64,000 nt of DNA from Variovorax paradoxus (GCA_016806145.1 CP063166.1:5704001-5768000); one strand, 5' to 3'; positions 25,589-34,341 are shown, counted from the first letter of the stretch. Notes: generated by a model from the letters alone, not told the origin. Program-made: numbers and translations.

Positions 25589-26650
25589 TCAGGGACGCGC
25601 ACCTTCCCAGGCGTTCTGCAGCAGCGCGCGGATCGCATCGCGCTCCAGCGGACGCGGATTCGGATACTGGTTCTGCAGCGCATGCGCGCAGGCCACGTCG
25701 AGGTCGGCTTCCTTCATGCCGATGTCGCGCAGCGCCACCGGCGCGCCGTTGTCGCGCGCGAGCTCGTACACGGCCTGCGCCGCGCTGTTGCCGCCGAGCG
25801 CGCCGGCGATGCGCTCCATGGCGCGCGGCGCCGCCGCGGCGTTGTAGGCCAGCGCATGCGGCAGCACGATGGTGTGGGTCTCGGCATGCGGCAGGTTGAA
25901 GCTGCCGCCGAGCGTGTGGCAGAGCTTGTGGTGCAGCGCCATGCCGACGTTGCCGAGCACGGTGCCGCACAGCCATGCGCCGTACAGCGCATCGCCGCGC
26001 GCCGCCACGTCCTGGGCCGACGTACGCAGCACGGGCAGCGCACGGCCCAGCGCGGCGATGCCCTCCACAGCCATCAGGTCCATGATCGGATTGGCATCGA
26101 CCGCGTACAGGCCCTCGGCCGCATGCGCGATCGCGTTGATGCCGCTGGTCACGCTCATCGCCACCGGCAGGCTCAGCGTGAGCTCGGGGTCGTAGATCAC
26201 GGTGCGCGGCAGCACGCGCGCGTCCTTGCCGGTCTTCTTCATGCCGGCCTCGGTGATGCCGTAGATCGGCGTCATCTCGGAGCCCGCATAGGTGGTGGGA
26301 ATGGCGAGGATCGGCAGCCCCGAATCGAGCGCGATCGCCTTGCCCAGGCCGGTGGTCGAGCCGCCGCCGATGGCCACGGCGCAGTCGGCATCGAGCCGCC
26401 GTGCCACCTCGCGCGCCTCGCGCGCGGTCTCGATCGGCACGTGCATCACGGCGCGGTCGAACACGCCGGCCGCATGGTCGCCGAGCAGCGCGGCGATGCG
26501 CTCGGCCTGCGGCCGCTGCTCGGGCGTGGACAGCACCAGCGCGCGGCGCGCGCCGAGCGCCTCGATCTCGCGCGCCAGGTGCCGCAGCGCGCCGGCACCG
26601 AAGACCACGCGCTGGGGTGCGCTGTTGTAGACGAAGGAGGAAATGGTCAT
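25589..26650 (-). CDS. Maleylacetate reductase (iron-type alcohol dehydrogenase family)
   Basis: A 353-residue NAD(P)H-dependent reductase converting maleylacetate to 3-oxoadipate. The N-terminal Rossmann-like half has the AIGGGSTTGLGKAIAL nucleotide motif. TYAGSEMTPIYGIT and the metal-site His residues in LHHKLCHTLGG and LPHAETH complete the C-terminal half. Length matches the family. It is the last gene of the minus-strand operon with the decarboxylase and hydroxylase, and follows doxX by about 97 bp. With the dioxygenase at 19801 it completes hydroxyquinol degradation to 3-oxoadipate. Confidence 0.92.
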   Translation of the reverse strand: MTISSFVYNSAPQRVVFGAGALRHLAREIEALGARRALVLSTPEQRPQAERIAALLGDHAAGVFDRAVMHVPIETAREAREVARRLDADCAVAIGGGSTTGLGKAIALDSGLPILAIPTTYAGSEMTPIYGITEAGMKKTGKDARVLPRTVIYDPELTLSLPVAMSVTSGINAIAHAAEGLYAVDANPIMDLMAVEGIAALGRALPVLRTSAQDVAARGDALYGAWLCGTVLGNVGMALHHKLCHTLGGSFNLPHAETHTIVLPHALAYNAAAAPRAMERIAGALGGNSAAQAVYELARDNGAPVALRDIGMKEADLDVACAHALQNQYPNPRPLERDAIRALLQNAWEGARP

Positions 26651-26747
26651 GCGTCGGGCTTTCTTTTTCAGGGCGCGAGGCGCCCGCCGCGAGTCTCCCG
26701 CGCGCCCGCGCGCGCTGCCATGCCGCGAACGGAAAGCAGTTTTCCGC

Positions 26748-27158
26748 TCAGCGCACAGTGTCGCTGGCGCGGGCCTGCACGATCAGCAGCAGGAAGCCGC
26801 CCACCATCGCCACGTTCTTGAGGAAGTTGTTGAGCTGCGCATTGAACTGCGCCGCGTCGGCCGCCCAGAAGGCATGGGCCGCGAAGGCGGTGGCGATGGT
26901 GAAGAGCGCGAGCGCACCCGCCACCCACTTCACGCGCCAGCCCGCGACCAGCAGCAGGCCGCCGCCGATCTCGAGCGCGATGGTCAGCGGCAGCACTACG
27001 TCGGGCAGCGGGATGCCGAGCTTGGCGAAATAGCCGAGCGTGGCGCCATAGGTCATGAGCTTGCGCGTGCCCGCGATCAGGAAGATCGCGGCCATCAGCA
27101 CGCGGGCCGCCACCACCGCCGCGCCGCCCTCGCGCGCACCCACCGTTGCCGTCGTCAT
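26748..27158 (-). CDS. DoxX-family membrane protein in gamma-resorcylate operon
   Basis: A 136-residue four-helix DoxX protein (RVLMAAIFLIAGTRKLMTYG near the N-terminus; ALEIGGGLLLVAGW in helix 2). Its ATG overlaps the stop of the MFS gene (ATGA), so it is cotranscribed with the aromatic genes. DoxX proteins recur in aromatic operons, possibly linked to redox or quinone chemistry, but no function is established. Confidence 0.87.
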   Translation of the reverse strand: MTTATVGAREGGAAVVAARVLMAAIFLIAGTRKLMTYGATLGYFAKLGIPLPDVVLPLTIALEIGGGLLLVAGWRVKWVAGALALFTIATAFAAHAFWAADAAQFNAQLNNFLKNVAMVGGFLLLIVQARASDTVR

Positions 27159-28564
27159 GTCTTTTCTCCTTCGCGCGTCGCCGCGCCGTTGTTGCCGTTG
27201 TTGCCTTTGCCGAATCCCGTGCGCCCCATGCAGAACACCATCGCGCACGACAGCAGCGCGGGCAGCGCCGCCGCCACGAACAGCGCGCCGTTCGACCAGT
27301 GCATCCCGATCAGCCAGCCCGCCACCAGCGGCCCCGCGATCGAACCCGCGCGGCCGATGCCAAGGCTCCAGCCCATGCCGGTGGCGCGCACCGTGGTCGG
27401 GTAGACGCTCGAGGCCAGCGCGATCAGCGCCGGCTGCGCGCCGACGATGCAGAAGCCGCTGACCACCACCGCCGCCAGCATGGCCGCGAGCGGCAGCGCG
27501 GGCTGGCCGATCAGCGCGATGGTCAGCACCGCGAGCGCGAACACCGGCACCAGCACGCGGTAGAAGCCCACGCGGTCGATCAGCGGCCCCATCGCCACCG
27601 TGCCCACCACGCCGCCCACCTGAAGCAGCGTGCCGGCGGCCACCGCCACGTTCGCGCTGTAGCCCGCGTCGACCGCCAGCGTGGGCAGCCAGTTGGCGAG
27701 GAAGAACAGGTTCAGCAGGTTGAGGAAGTTGATGCCCCACAACAGCAGCGTGGCGCGCGCGCGGCCGCCGCGGAACAGCTCGGCCACCGGCGCGCCGTCC
27801 TGCTTCGCCTCGTGCACCACGTAGCGGCTGGCGGCATCCACCGGCACGCCGGGCGCGATGTGGCGCAACCACTGCTGCACCCGGTCGAGCCGGCGCCCGC
27901 GCAGCACCAGGAACTGCATCGACTCGGGCATGTAGCGCAGCATCAGGGCAGCGATCACCAGCGGCACCACGCCGCCGAACACGAACACCGCGCGCCAGCC
28001 GCCCAGCGGCAGCAGCAGCGCGCTGATCGCGCCGCCGAGCACCGCGCCGCCGGTGAAGCCGCACGAGACCCACATCATCAGCGTCACGCGCCGCCGGTGC
28101 GGGCTGTACTCGCTGGCCAGCGCGCTGGCATTGGCCATGATGCCGCCCAGCCCGATGCCGGTGACGAAGCGCATCGCGAGCAGCTGGCCCAGCGTGTGGA
28201 CCCCGGTGGTCGCGAGCATGCACAGCGCGAAGAACACCGTGGCCGCGATCAGCACCGGCCGGCGGCCGAAGCGGTCGGCGCAGATGCTCAGCACCAGCGA
28301 GCCGACCAGCATGCCCAGCAGGCCGGCGCCGAACACCGGGCCCAGCGCGGCCTTCTCGATGCCCCATTCGTGCACGATCGCGGGCGCCACGAAGCCCATC
28401 GCCTGCACGTCGAAGCCGTCCATCACCACCGCGCAGCCCACCAGCACCAGGATCCAGCGCTGGAAGCTGCTGACCGGATGGCTGTCGATCAGCGCGGGGA
28501 TGTCGATCGGCGCGCGCACTTCGGCGGCACCGCCCGTGCCCGCGGATTCGGCGATGGCTCTCAC
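27155..28564 (-). CDS. MFS aromatic acid:H+ symporter (AAHS family)
   Basis: A 469-residue, 12-helix major facilitator resembling PcaK/BenK-type aromatic acid transporters: DGFDVQAMGFVAPAI in helix 1, ADRFGRRPVL in loop 2-3, and a long central loop. The start is the GTG at 28564, which overlaps the hydroxylase stop (GTGA), so this gene is translationally coupled. It probably imports gamma-resorcylate or a related hydroxybenzoate. The operon therefore has two uptake candidates, this symporter and a Bug receptor. Confidence 0.88.
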   Translation of the reverse strand: MRAIAESAGTGGAAEVRAPIDIPALIDSHPVSSFQRWILVLVGCAVVMDGFDVQAMGFVAPAIVHEWGIEKAALGPVFGAGLLGMLVGSLVLSICADRFGRRPVLIAATVFFALCMLATTGVHTLGQLLAMRFVTGIGLGGIMANASALASEYSPHRRRVTLMMWVSCGFTGGAVLGGAISALLLPLGGWRAVFVFGGVVPLVIAALMLRYMPESMQFLVLRGRRLDRVQQWLRHIAPGVPVDAASRYVVHEAKQDGAPVAELFRGGRARATLLLWGINFLNLLNLFFLANWLPTLAVDAGYSANVAVAAGTLLQVGGVVGTVAMGPLIDRVGFYRVLVPVFALAVLTIALIGQPALPLAAMLAAVVVSGFCIVGAQPALIALASSVYPTTVRATGMGWSLGIGRAGSIAGPLVAGWLIGMHWSNGALFVAAALPALLSCAMVFCMGRTGFGKGNNGNNGAATREGEKT

Positions 28565-29781
28565 GCGAGGGCCTCGTCGAGATCCAGGCAGTGCTCGGCG
28601 CTCCAGCCGTAGAGCCATTCGAGCGCGTCGTAGAAGCGCTCCTGCGGCCGGCCCTTCCACATGCTGTTGCGCACCTGCCGCTCCACGCCCTTGGCGTGAT
28701 AGATGCGCCCCATCTCGCGCGCCGACAGCACCACGCGCGCGGTGCGCGCCACGCGCGACCGCTCGTACAGCGCGAGCGCGCGCGGCCAGTCGCCTTGTTC
28801 GCGGCGCAGCGCGAGGCCGAGCGTGACCGCGTCCTCGCAGGCCATGCAGGCGCCCTGCGCGAGGTACTGCACCATCGGATGCGCGGCGTCGCCCAGCAGG
28901 GTGGCGCGGCCGAAGGTCCATTGCTCGATCGGGTTGCGGTCGGCGGTCGAGTAGCGCTTCCAGGCCTGGGGCACGCGCAGGATCTGCTGCACCCGCTCGC
29001 AGGTGCCGGCGAAGAAGCGCAGCAGCTCGGCCGGGTCGCCATCCATCGAGCCCCATTCCTCGGGCCGGTCGCTGTGGAAGGTGGCGGCCAGGTTGAACTT
29101 GTCGCCGCCCTTGAGCGGGTAGTGCACCAGGTGGCAGTTGGGGCCGACCCAGATGCACGGCGCGGTGAAGCGCAGCGCCTCGGGGAACTCGGCCGTGTCG
29201 ACCACCGCGCGGAACACCACATGGCCCGACACCCGGATGCCGTCGCCCACGTACTGCTGTCGCACCACCGAGCGCACGCCGTCGCAGCCGATCAGCGCCT
29301 GGCCTTCGTGGCGCCCGCCCTGCGCGTCGATCAAGGTCACGCCCTCGGCGTCCTGTTCGATCTTCACGCCTTTGGTCGAGGTCAGGAACTCGATCCGGCC
29401 GTCGCGCGCCGATTGGACGCCGTCGAGCAGCGCGCCATGGATGTCGGCGCGGTGGATCACCGCATAGGGATTGCCGAAGCGCTCGCGGAAAGCGTCGGCC
29501 AGCGAGATGCCGGCCACGCGCCGCGCATCGAGCGCGTCGAACATCACCATCTCGTCGGTGTAGACCGCCTTGGCGCGCAGTTGCGCGCCCACGCCGAGCG
29601 CATCGCAGGCCGCGAAGGCGTTCGGGCTCAGCTGGAAGCCGGCACCGATCTCGCCGATCCGGCCGGCCTGCTCGATCACCTTGACGCGATAACCCTCGCG
29701 CACCAGCGCGAGCGCCGCCGCCAGCCCGCCGATGACGCCGCCGGCCACCAGCACCGGCCGTGTGTCTTTCGCAGCGCCCAT
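28561..29781 (-). CDS. FAD-dependent aromatic hydroxylase, candidate resorcinol 4-hydroxylase
   Basis: A 406-residue single-component flavoprotein monooxygenase resembling 3-hydroxybenzoate 6-hydroxylase. DG at GCDGVRSVVR and the GDAAHPMVQYLAQGA motif are present. The N-terminal FAD motif reads AGGVIGGL: the middle Gly of the usual GxGxxG is replaced by Val, although the rest is standard. Placed between the gamma-resorcylate decarboxylase and the maleylacetate reductase genes, it is the only candidate for resorcinol to hydroxyquinol. A 3-hydroxybenzoate or salicylate hydroxylase role cannot be excluded. It is 1 base from the decarboxylase gene. Confidence 0.85.
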   Translation of the reverse strand: MGAAKDTRPVLVAGGVIGGLAAALALVREGYRVKVIEQAGRIGEIGAGFQLSPNAFAACDALGVGAQLRAKAVYTDEMVMFDALDARRVAGISLADAFRERFGNPYAVIHRADIHGALLDGVQSARDGRIEFLTSTKGVKIEQDAEGVTLIDAQGGRHEGQALIGCDGVRSVVRQQYVGDGIRVSGHVVFRAVVDTAEFPEALRFTAPCIWVGPNCHLVHYPLKGGDKFNLAATFHSDRPEEWGSMDGDPAELLRFFAGTCERVQQILRVPQAWKRYSTADRNPIEQWTFGRATLLGDAAHPMVQYLAQGACMACEDAVTLGLALRREQGDWPRALALYERSRVARTARVVLSAREMGRIYHAKGVERQVRNSMWKGRPQERFYDALEWLYGWSAEHCLDLDEALA

Positions 29782-29782
29782 C

Positions 29783-30754
29783 TCAGTTCAGCCCGAACAG
29801 CCGGCGCGCGTTGTCGCGGCCGATCTTGCGGCGGTCGTTCTCGCTGATCTCGCAGCGGTCGAACCAGCGCGCCGCGTCCTCGTGCTTCTCGAACGGATAG
29901 TCGACCGAATACATGATTCGGTCCGATCCCACCTCGAGCAGGGTCGACAGCAGCGTGGGCGTGCGGAAGTTTCCGCTGGTCGTGATGTGCACGTTGCTGC
30001 GCAGGTAGTCGCCGATCTCCCTGTCGCAAGGCATGCCGCGGCGGCCCTTGCGCAGGATGTGGTCGACGCGCCAGATGTTGAACGGGATGCCCTCGCCGAA
30101 GTGGCCGAGGATCATCTGCAGCTCGGGATGGCGGTCGAACAGGCCGCTCGACAGCAGTCGCAGCGCATGGATGCCGGTCTCCACCGCGAAGGCCCAGGTC
30201 GGGCCGGTGAGCCAGTGCGCGCCTTCGTAGATCGGCTCGCGCGGCAGCAGCGGGTCGCGCGGATGCATGTAGAAGGGCTTGCCCAGCGCCGCGGCGACGC
30301 GCCAGAAATCGGCGAAGCGCGGGTCGTCGTAGTAGACGACCGTCTGCTCGTCGCCCACCTGCGAGAAGCCGTTGACCAGGAAGCCGTGGAAGCCCAGTTC
30401 CTTCACGCAGCGCTCGAGTTCGCGCGCCGCGGCCTCGGGGTCCTGCAGCGGCAGCGCCGCGAAGCCGCCGAAGCGCGCGGGATGGCGGCGCACCTGCTCG
30501 GCCAGCACATCGTTGGCGCGCTTGGCGACCTCCACCGCGCGCCTCGCGTCGGGAATGCCCTGCACCGCGGGCGAGTTCAGCGAGAGGATCGAGAAGGCCG
30601 TGCCCCACTGGTCCATCTGCTCGAGGCGCTGCTGCTCGAAGTCGAGCAGGTTGCCCTTCAGCGTCTGCCACACCTCGGGCCGTGCGTAGACCTGCGAGTC
30701 GGCGATCGTCAGGTCGATCGCGAAATGCTCTTCGAGCGCAATCTTGTCTTTCAT
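29783..30754 (-). CDS. Gamma-resorcylate (2,6-dihydroxybenzoate) decarboxylase
   Basis: A 323-residue amidohydrolase-superfamily decarboxylase converting 2,6-dihydroxybenzoate to resorcinol and CO2. The metal-binding LEEHF (Glu8, His10), PFYMHPRDP (His) and YSVDYPFE (Asp) match known GRDC enzymes. Other segments also match closely (FAALPLQDPEAA, LVNGFSQ, NVHITTSGNFRTPTL, GRDNARRLF). It lies in a tight operon with the FAD hydroxylase, aromatic symporter, DoxX and maleylacetate reductase, 7 bp after the Bug receptor gene. Confidence in the reaction class is high; a related dihydroxybenzoate could be the true substrate. Confidence 0.92.
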   Translation of the reverse strand: MKDKIALEEHFAIDLTIADSQVYARPEVWQTLKGNLLDFEQQRLEQMDQWGTAFSILSLNSPAVQGIPDARRAVEVAKRANDVLAEQVRRHPARFGGFAALPLQDPEAAARELERCVKELGFHGFLVNGFSQVGDEQTVVYYDDPRFADFWRVAAALGKPFYMHPRDPLLPREPIYEGAHWLTGPTWAFAVETGIHALRLLSSGLFDRHPELQMILGHFGEGIPFNIWRVDHILRKGRRGMPCDREIGDYLRSNVHITTSGNFRTPTLLSTLLEVGSDRIMYSVDYPFEKHEDAARWFDRCEISENDRRKIGRDNARRLFGLN

Positions 30755-30761
30755 GGGGTGT

Positions 30762-31748
30762 TCACTCCGGTTTGATGTTCAGCTTGTCGAGCACGTCCTG
30801 CCAGGTCTTGCGGTCCTCGGCGATGTAGCGCGCCAGTTGTTCGGGCGTGCCAGGGCGCGGATAGGTGCCGAGCTCGCGCGACTTGGCGACCACCTCGGGC
30901 AGCAGCAGCGCCTCGTTCATGTCCTTGTTGAGCTTCGCGAGCACCTGCGCGTCGACGCCCTTCTTCGCGATCACCGCGAACCAGCCGTGTGCCACCGCAC
31001 CGGGCACGGTCTTGCTCGCGAGCGGGAAGGCCTCGAGGCCGGGCTCCACGCGGTCGCCCATGCTGGCCAGGATGCGCATGCGGCCGCCCTGCACGTTGCC
31101 CGCGACCACGTTGTAGGTCTCGACCATCATCTGGGTCTGGCCGCCGAGCGTGGCCTGCATCGCCTGCGCGCCGCCCGGGTAGTGCACCTCGAGGAACTGC
31201 GCGCCCGACTGCAGCCCGAGCAGCGCCGAGGCCAGGTGGGGCGCCGTGCCGCGGCCGTTGTCGGCCACCTCGACGCCCTGCGGCCTGGCGCGCGCGGCCG
31301 CGATGAAGTCGGCCAGCGTCTTGTGCGGCGAGTTGCCGGGCACCGCGAGCATGAAGGGCGCCACCGCCGCGAGCGTGACCGGCACGAAGTCGCGGTTGAA
31401 GTCGTAGCTCACGCCCTTGATCGTGCTCGGCGCCACCGAGATCGCCGAGCCCTGCACGAAGCCGAAGCTGTAGCCGTCGGCGGGCGCGGCGAGGATGCCG
31501 TTCATGCCGATCACGCCACTGCCGCCGGGCCGGTTGTCGACGACCACGCCCTGCCCCCACTTCTCGCCGAGCTTCGCGCCCACGAGGCGGATCAGCACGT
31601 CGGGCGCCGAGCCGGCCGGGAACGGCACGATGAATCGCACGGCCTGGGTCGGCCATTTCGTGGCCGTCTGCGCCCGGGCAACCGGCAATGCCGAAACGAG
31701 GGCCAGCAGGGCCGCGACGGCGTGCCTGCGCGAGTGTCCGAGGCTCAT
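30762..31748 (-). CDS. Bug/TctC-family solute-binding receptor
   Basis: A 328-residue receptor with a signal peptide ending PVARA-QT and the family core starting PTQAVRFIVPFPAGSAPD. The ATG at 31748 has a GGAG ribosome site; an upstream start would run into the MarR operators. It is the first gene of the gamma-resorcylate operon and probably binds the pathway substrate in the periplasm. Confidence 0.93.
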   Translation of the reverse strand: MSLGHSRRHAVAALLALVSALPVARAQTATKWPTQAVRFIVPFPAGSAPDVLIRLVGAKLGEKWGQGVVVDNRPGGSGVIGMNGILAAPADGYSFGFVQGSAISVAPSTIKGVSYDFNRDFVPVTLAAVAPFMLAVPGNSPHKTLADFIAAARARPQGVEVADNGRGTAPHLASALLGLQSGAQFLEVHYPGGAQAMQATLGGQTQMMVETYNVVAGNVQGGRMRILASMGDRVEPGLEAFPLASKTVPGAVAHGWFAVIAKKGVDAQVLAKLNKDMNEALLLPEVVAKSRELGTYPRPGTPEQLARYIAEDRKTWQDVLDKLNIKPE

Positions 31749-31765
31749 CTTCTTGTCTCCATTTA

Positions 31766-31812
31766 CTTGATTATTCAAATAAGTGGGCGGACTATATACT
31801 TGAACAATCAAG
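31766..31812. promoter_or_regulatory. Twin MarR operator boxes and promoter region
   Basis: TTGA-N4-TCAA occurs at 31767-31778 and again at 31800-31811. The second is extended to 5-base arms (CTTGA/TCAAG). The copies are 33 bp apart, about three helical turns. TATACT at 31795-31800 may be the marR -10 element. The boxes lie between the divergent Bug receptor operon and marR. Confidence 0.65.
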
Positions 31813-31821
31813 CATGTCTAG

Positions 31822-32271
31822 ATGAAAACCCTGAGTCAAGAACACGACCTCGAGAAGGCCATTCCCTTCCTGCTGGCACGCGCCGGCGCGCGCATGGGCA
31901 ATGCCTTCGCCAAGGCCCTCAAGCCCTATGGGCTGAGCCTCAGCGAGTGGCGCGTGTGCGCGTCGCTGCAGCACACGCCGCGCCAGACGCTCTCGGAGCT
32001 GGCGACGCATGCCTCGACCGACCTGTCGGCGCTGTCGCGCATCGTCGACCGGCTCGCGGCCAACGAGCTGGTGATGCGGGAGAAGTGCGACACCGACAAG
32101 CGCGCGGTGCGCATCGCGCTGACCGAGCGCGGTCTGGCGCTCACGCTCGAGCTGATCCCGCTCGCGCAGCACTACGAGGCGGTCGCGATCTCCGACTTCA
32201 GCCCGGCCGAGGTGAAGACCCTGCGCGCGATGCTGCTGCGGCTGTACGCGAACGCGACGCCGCTGGCCTGA
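31822..32271 (+). CDS. MarR-family regulator of the gamma-resorcylate operon
   Basis: A 149-residue winged-helix MarR protein (LSELATHASTDLSALSRIVDRLAANELV is the recognition region and wing start; DKRAVRIALTERG is the wing). It is divergent from the six-gene catabolic operon and preceded by two TTGA-N4-TCAA boxes, so autorepression plus operon control is likely. Its ligand would be gamma-resorcylate or resorcinol by context. Confidence 0.88.
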   Translation: MKTLSQEHDLEKAIPFLLARAGARMGNAFAKALKPYGLSLSEWRVCASLQHTPRQTLSELATHASTDLSALSRIVDRLAANELVMREKCDTDKRAVRIALTERGLALTLELIPLAQHYEAVAISDFSPAEVKTLRAMLLRLYANATPLA

Positions 32272-32280
32272 GGCGCCGGC

Positions 32281-33369
32281 TCAGGCGGGTTCGACGCGCA
32301 CCGTCGAGGCCGCGCGCGCCTGCGCGATCGCGAAGCGCACCGGAAGGAAGCGCTCGATCACCGCGCAGTTGGTGCGCGTGTGCTCGGTCACCTCGCTGCA
32401 GGTGAACGCCGCGCCGCGGCCGCTCTGCCAGCTCGCCAGCGCCAGCAGCAGCGCGAGCTGGTCGGCCAGGTGCGGACCGACCGCCGCCTCGCTCCTGAGG
32501 AAGCCGCGCAGTTCCTTCACCAGCGCATGCGCCACCTGCTCGGCGCTCAGCGTCTTCTCGCCGAAGGCCGTGAACACCTCGGTCACCTCGGCATGCGCGA
32601 GCGTCGCGATCAGCGCATTGCCCGGGCCTTCGTTCTGCCGCGTGGCGCCGTAGCGCAGCTGCTCGCCGGTCCAGCCCATCGCCGCGCCCAGGGTCTCGAG
32701 CTCGCGCGTCATCACATGGCGCGCGATGCCCGGCGCCAGGCATTCGGCATGGCGCTCCAGCGCCTCGCCGCGCGAGAGCAGGTCGAAGGGCTGCAGCGCG
32801 CCGGCCGCCGGCACGATCTCGGCCTCGACCTCGCCACCGCCGGCCGGATAGAAGCCATGGCGGCGCAGCTGCAGTCGCAGGTCGGCGCCGAGGCGGCGCA
32901 CCAGCGGCGCGAAGGCCCGCTCGAGGAAATGGAACGGCGGCGCCATCGGGTTGTGCGTGCCGCCGCTCAGGTGCAGCCGGCTCGCAGCACCCGCCAGCAG
33001 CAGCGGCGGCAGCACGGTCTGCAGCACCAGCATGCAGCTGCCCGCGCCCGAGATCGCGAAGCGGTACTCGCCCGCGCGCACCGGGCCCGGCGCGAAGCGC
33101 AGCGACTGCGAACCGAGCTCGGCGCCCTCGACGGCTGCGCCGCTGATGGCAGACGCCGCGTTCACGCACGCGAGGTGCTGGCGCATCAGGCCCGGCTTGG
33201 CTCGGCCGGCGCGAATCTTCTCGATGGCCATGGGCCGGCCCGTGACCATCGACAGCGCGAGGCTGGTGCGCAGGATCTGGCCGCCGCCCTCGCCTTGGGA
33301 GCCGTCGAGCATCACGGCCTGCAATGGCGCCGCATGCGCCGGTTCTCGTTGGATTTTTTCTTCTTTCAT
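32281..33369 (-). CDS. rtcA: RNA 3'-terminal phosphate cyclase RtcA
   Basis: A 362-residue enzyme that converts an RNA 3'-phosphate to a 2',3'-cyclic phosphate using ATP. DGSQGEGGGQILRTSLALS at the N-terminus is the family signature. The adenylated His is in HLADQ (His300), and the insert domain is present. It is the last gene of the RNA-repair set, 66 bp after the nucleotidyltransferase gene. In known systems it makes ends suitable for RtcB or protects RNA ends. Confidence 0.93.
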   Translation of the reverse strand: MKEEKIQREPAHAAPLQAVMLDGSQGEGGGQILRTSLALSMVTGRPMAIEKIRAGRAKPGLMRQHLACVNAASAISGAAVEGAELGSQSLRFAPGPVRAGEYRFAISGAGSCMLVLQTVLPPLLLAGAASRLHLSGGTHNPMAPPFHFLERAFAPLVRRLGADLRLQLRRHGFYPAGGGEVEAEIVPAAGALQPFDLLSRGEALERHAECLAPGIARHVMTRELETLGAAMGWTGEQLRYGATRQNEGPGNALIATLAHAEVTEVFTAFGEKTLSAEQVAHALVKELRGFLRSEAAVGPHLADQLALLLALASWQSGRGAAFTCSEVTEHTRTNCAVIERFLPVRFAIAQARAASTVRVEPA

Positions 33370-33435
33370 GGCTGTTCTTCTCGTAGTGAGCGCGGTCCTC
33401 GCGCGCCCCTGTTCCCCGTTGTCCTTGCTGCGTCC

Positions 33436-34314
33436 TCAGCCGCAACCCTGCGACTCGTGGCGCACCGCGCCCTTCGCATCGCCGCCCCCGAAACGCAGCA
33501 CCGTGTCGCTCAGGAAGGCATCGAGCCCCGACGCATCGGCCGGCGGCAGCGCCGTCAGCGGTTCGGCCGCATGCGCGGCCAGCTCCGCCTCGATGAAGGC
33601 ATGGATGCCCGGCCAGCGCGGGCTGGTCGCGGCCTCGCCCGCGCGCATCTTCACCTCGAGCAGCGCGTTGATCTCGTCGATCAGGGCGGCGTCGCGCACC
33701 GCATCGAGCGTGTGCTGCGCGAGGTCGGCGAAACGCATCGGCGGCACGCCGGGCCGCATGCGGATCCAGCGCGCGGCCAGCAGCGGTCGCAGCACGTAGA
33801 GGTACTTCTTGTAGCGCACCGTCTCGGCCTGCAGGTGCTCGCGGAAGTTCTTCTTCGCCATCGAGGCGTAGTGGTGCCAGCCGCGCGCATTGGAGAACAC
33901 CGCCTCCGACAGCGCGCGAAAGCGCGGCATCGCCTGCGCGTCCTCGCGGTAGACGATCGGCGAGCGCAGCCACTCGAGCAGCGTCGGGTTCGACTCGCGC
34001 ATCAGCCCCAGCGCCTTGCGCAGTTCCCAGCCGTTGATGTCGAGATCGCCGCTGATCGGCAGCTCGATCACGTCGCGCCGCGGCGTCACCGTGAGGTACC
34101 ACGGCAGGCGGTTCACGTAGATGAAGCGCACGTCGTAGTCGCTGTCGGGCGAGGCGAAGCCCCAGCCGCGGCTGCCCGATTCGCAGGCAAACAGCACCGT
34201 GACCTCGTGCCGGGCCTCGATGGCGGCGAGTTCCTCCATGATCTGCGCGCGCATGGCGGGCTCGACCGGGTGGGCCGAGCGGATGCGTTCTTCTTCATGC
34301 CGTTGCGGTTTCAT
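33436..34314 (-). CDS. Stand-alone nucleotidyltransferase, predicted RNA-repair NTase
   Basis: A 292-residue protein of the predicted nucleotidyltransferase family that accompanies RNA ligases. The polymerase-beta-like core has the GSRGWGF motif (about residue 48) and DSDYDVRFIYV with the metal Asp pair. A helical C-terminal region carries KKYLYVLRPLLAARWI. The ATG at 34314 has an AAGGA ribosome site 6 bases upstream. It probably adds nucleotides or nucleotidyl groups to damaged RNA ends. Comparative genomics (Burroughs and Aravind 2016) linked such NTases with RtcB systems; the exact RNA substrate here is unknown. Confidence 0.83.
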   Translation of the reverse strand: MKPQRHEEERIRSAHPVEPAMRAQIMEELAAIEARHEVTVLFACESGSRGWGFASPDSDYDVRFIYVNRLPWYLTVTPRRDVIELPISGDLDINGWELRKALGLMRESNPTLLEWLRSPIVYREDAQAMPRFRALSEAVFSNARGWHHYASMAKKNFREHLQAETVRYKKYLYVLRPLLAARWIRMRPGVPPMRFADLAQHTLDAVRDAALIDEINALLEVKMRAGEAATSPRWPGIHAFIEAELAAHAAEPLTALPPADASGLDAFLSDTVLRFGGGDAKGAVRHESQGCG

Positions 34315-34341
34315 CGTTGTCCTTTCCCTGTCGTTCGTCAT

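Noticed and set aside
29783..30754. ACMSD (2-amino-3-carboxymuconate semialdehyde decarboxylase)
   Set aside because: Close match to gamma-resorcylate decarboxylase motifs and the resorcinol-type operon context; no kynurenine pathway genes are nearby.
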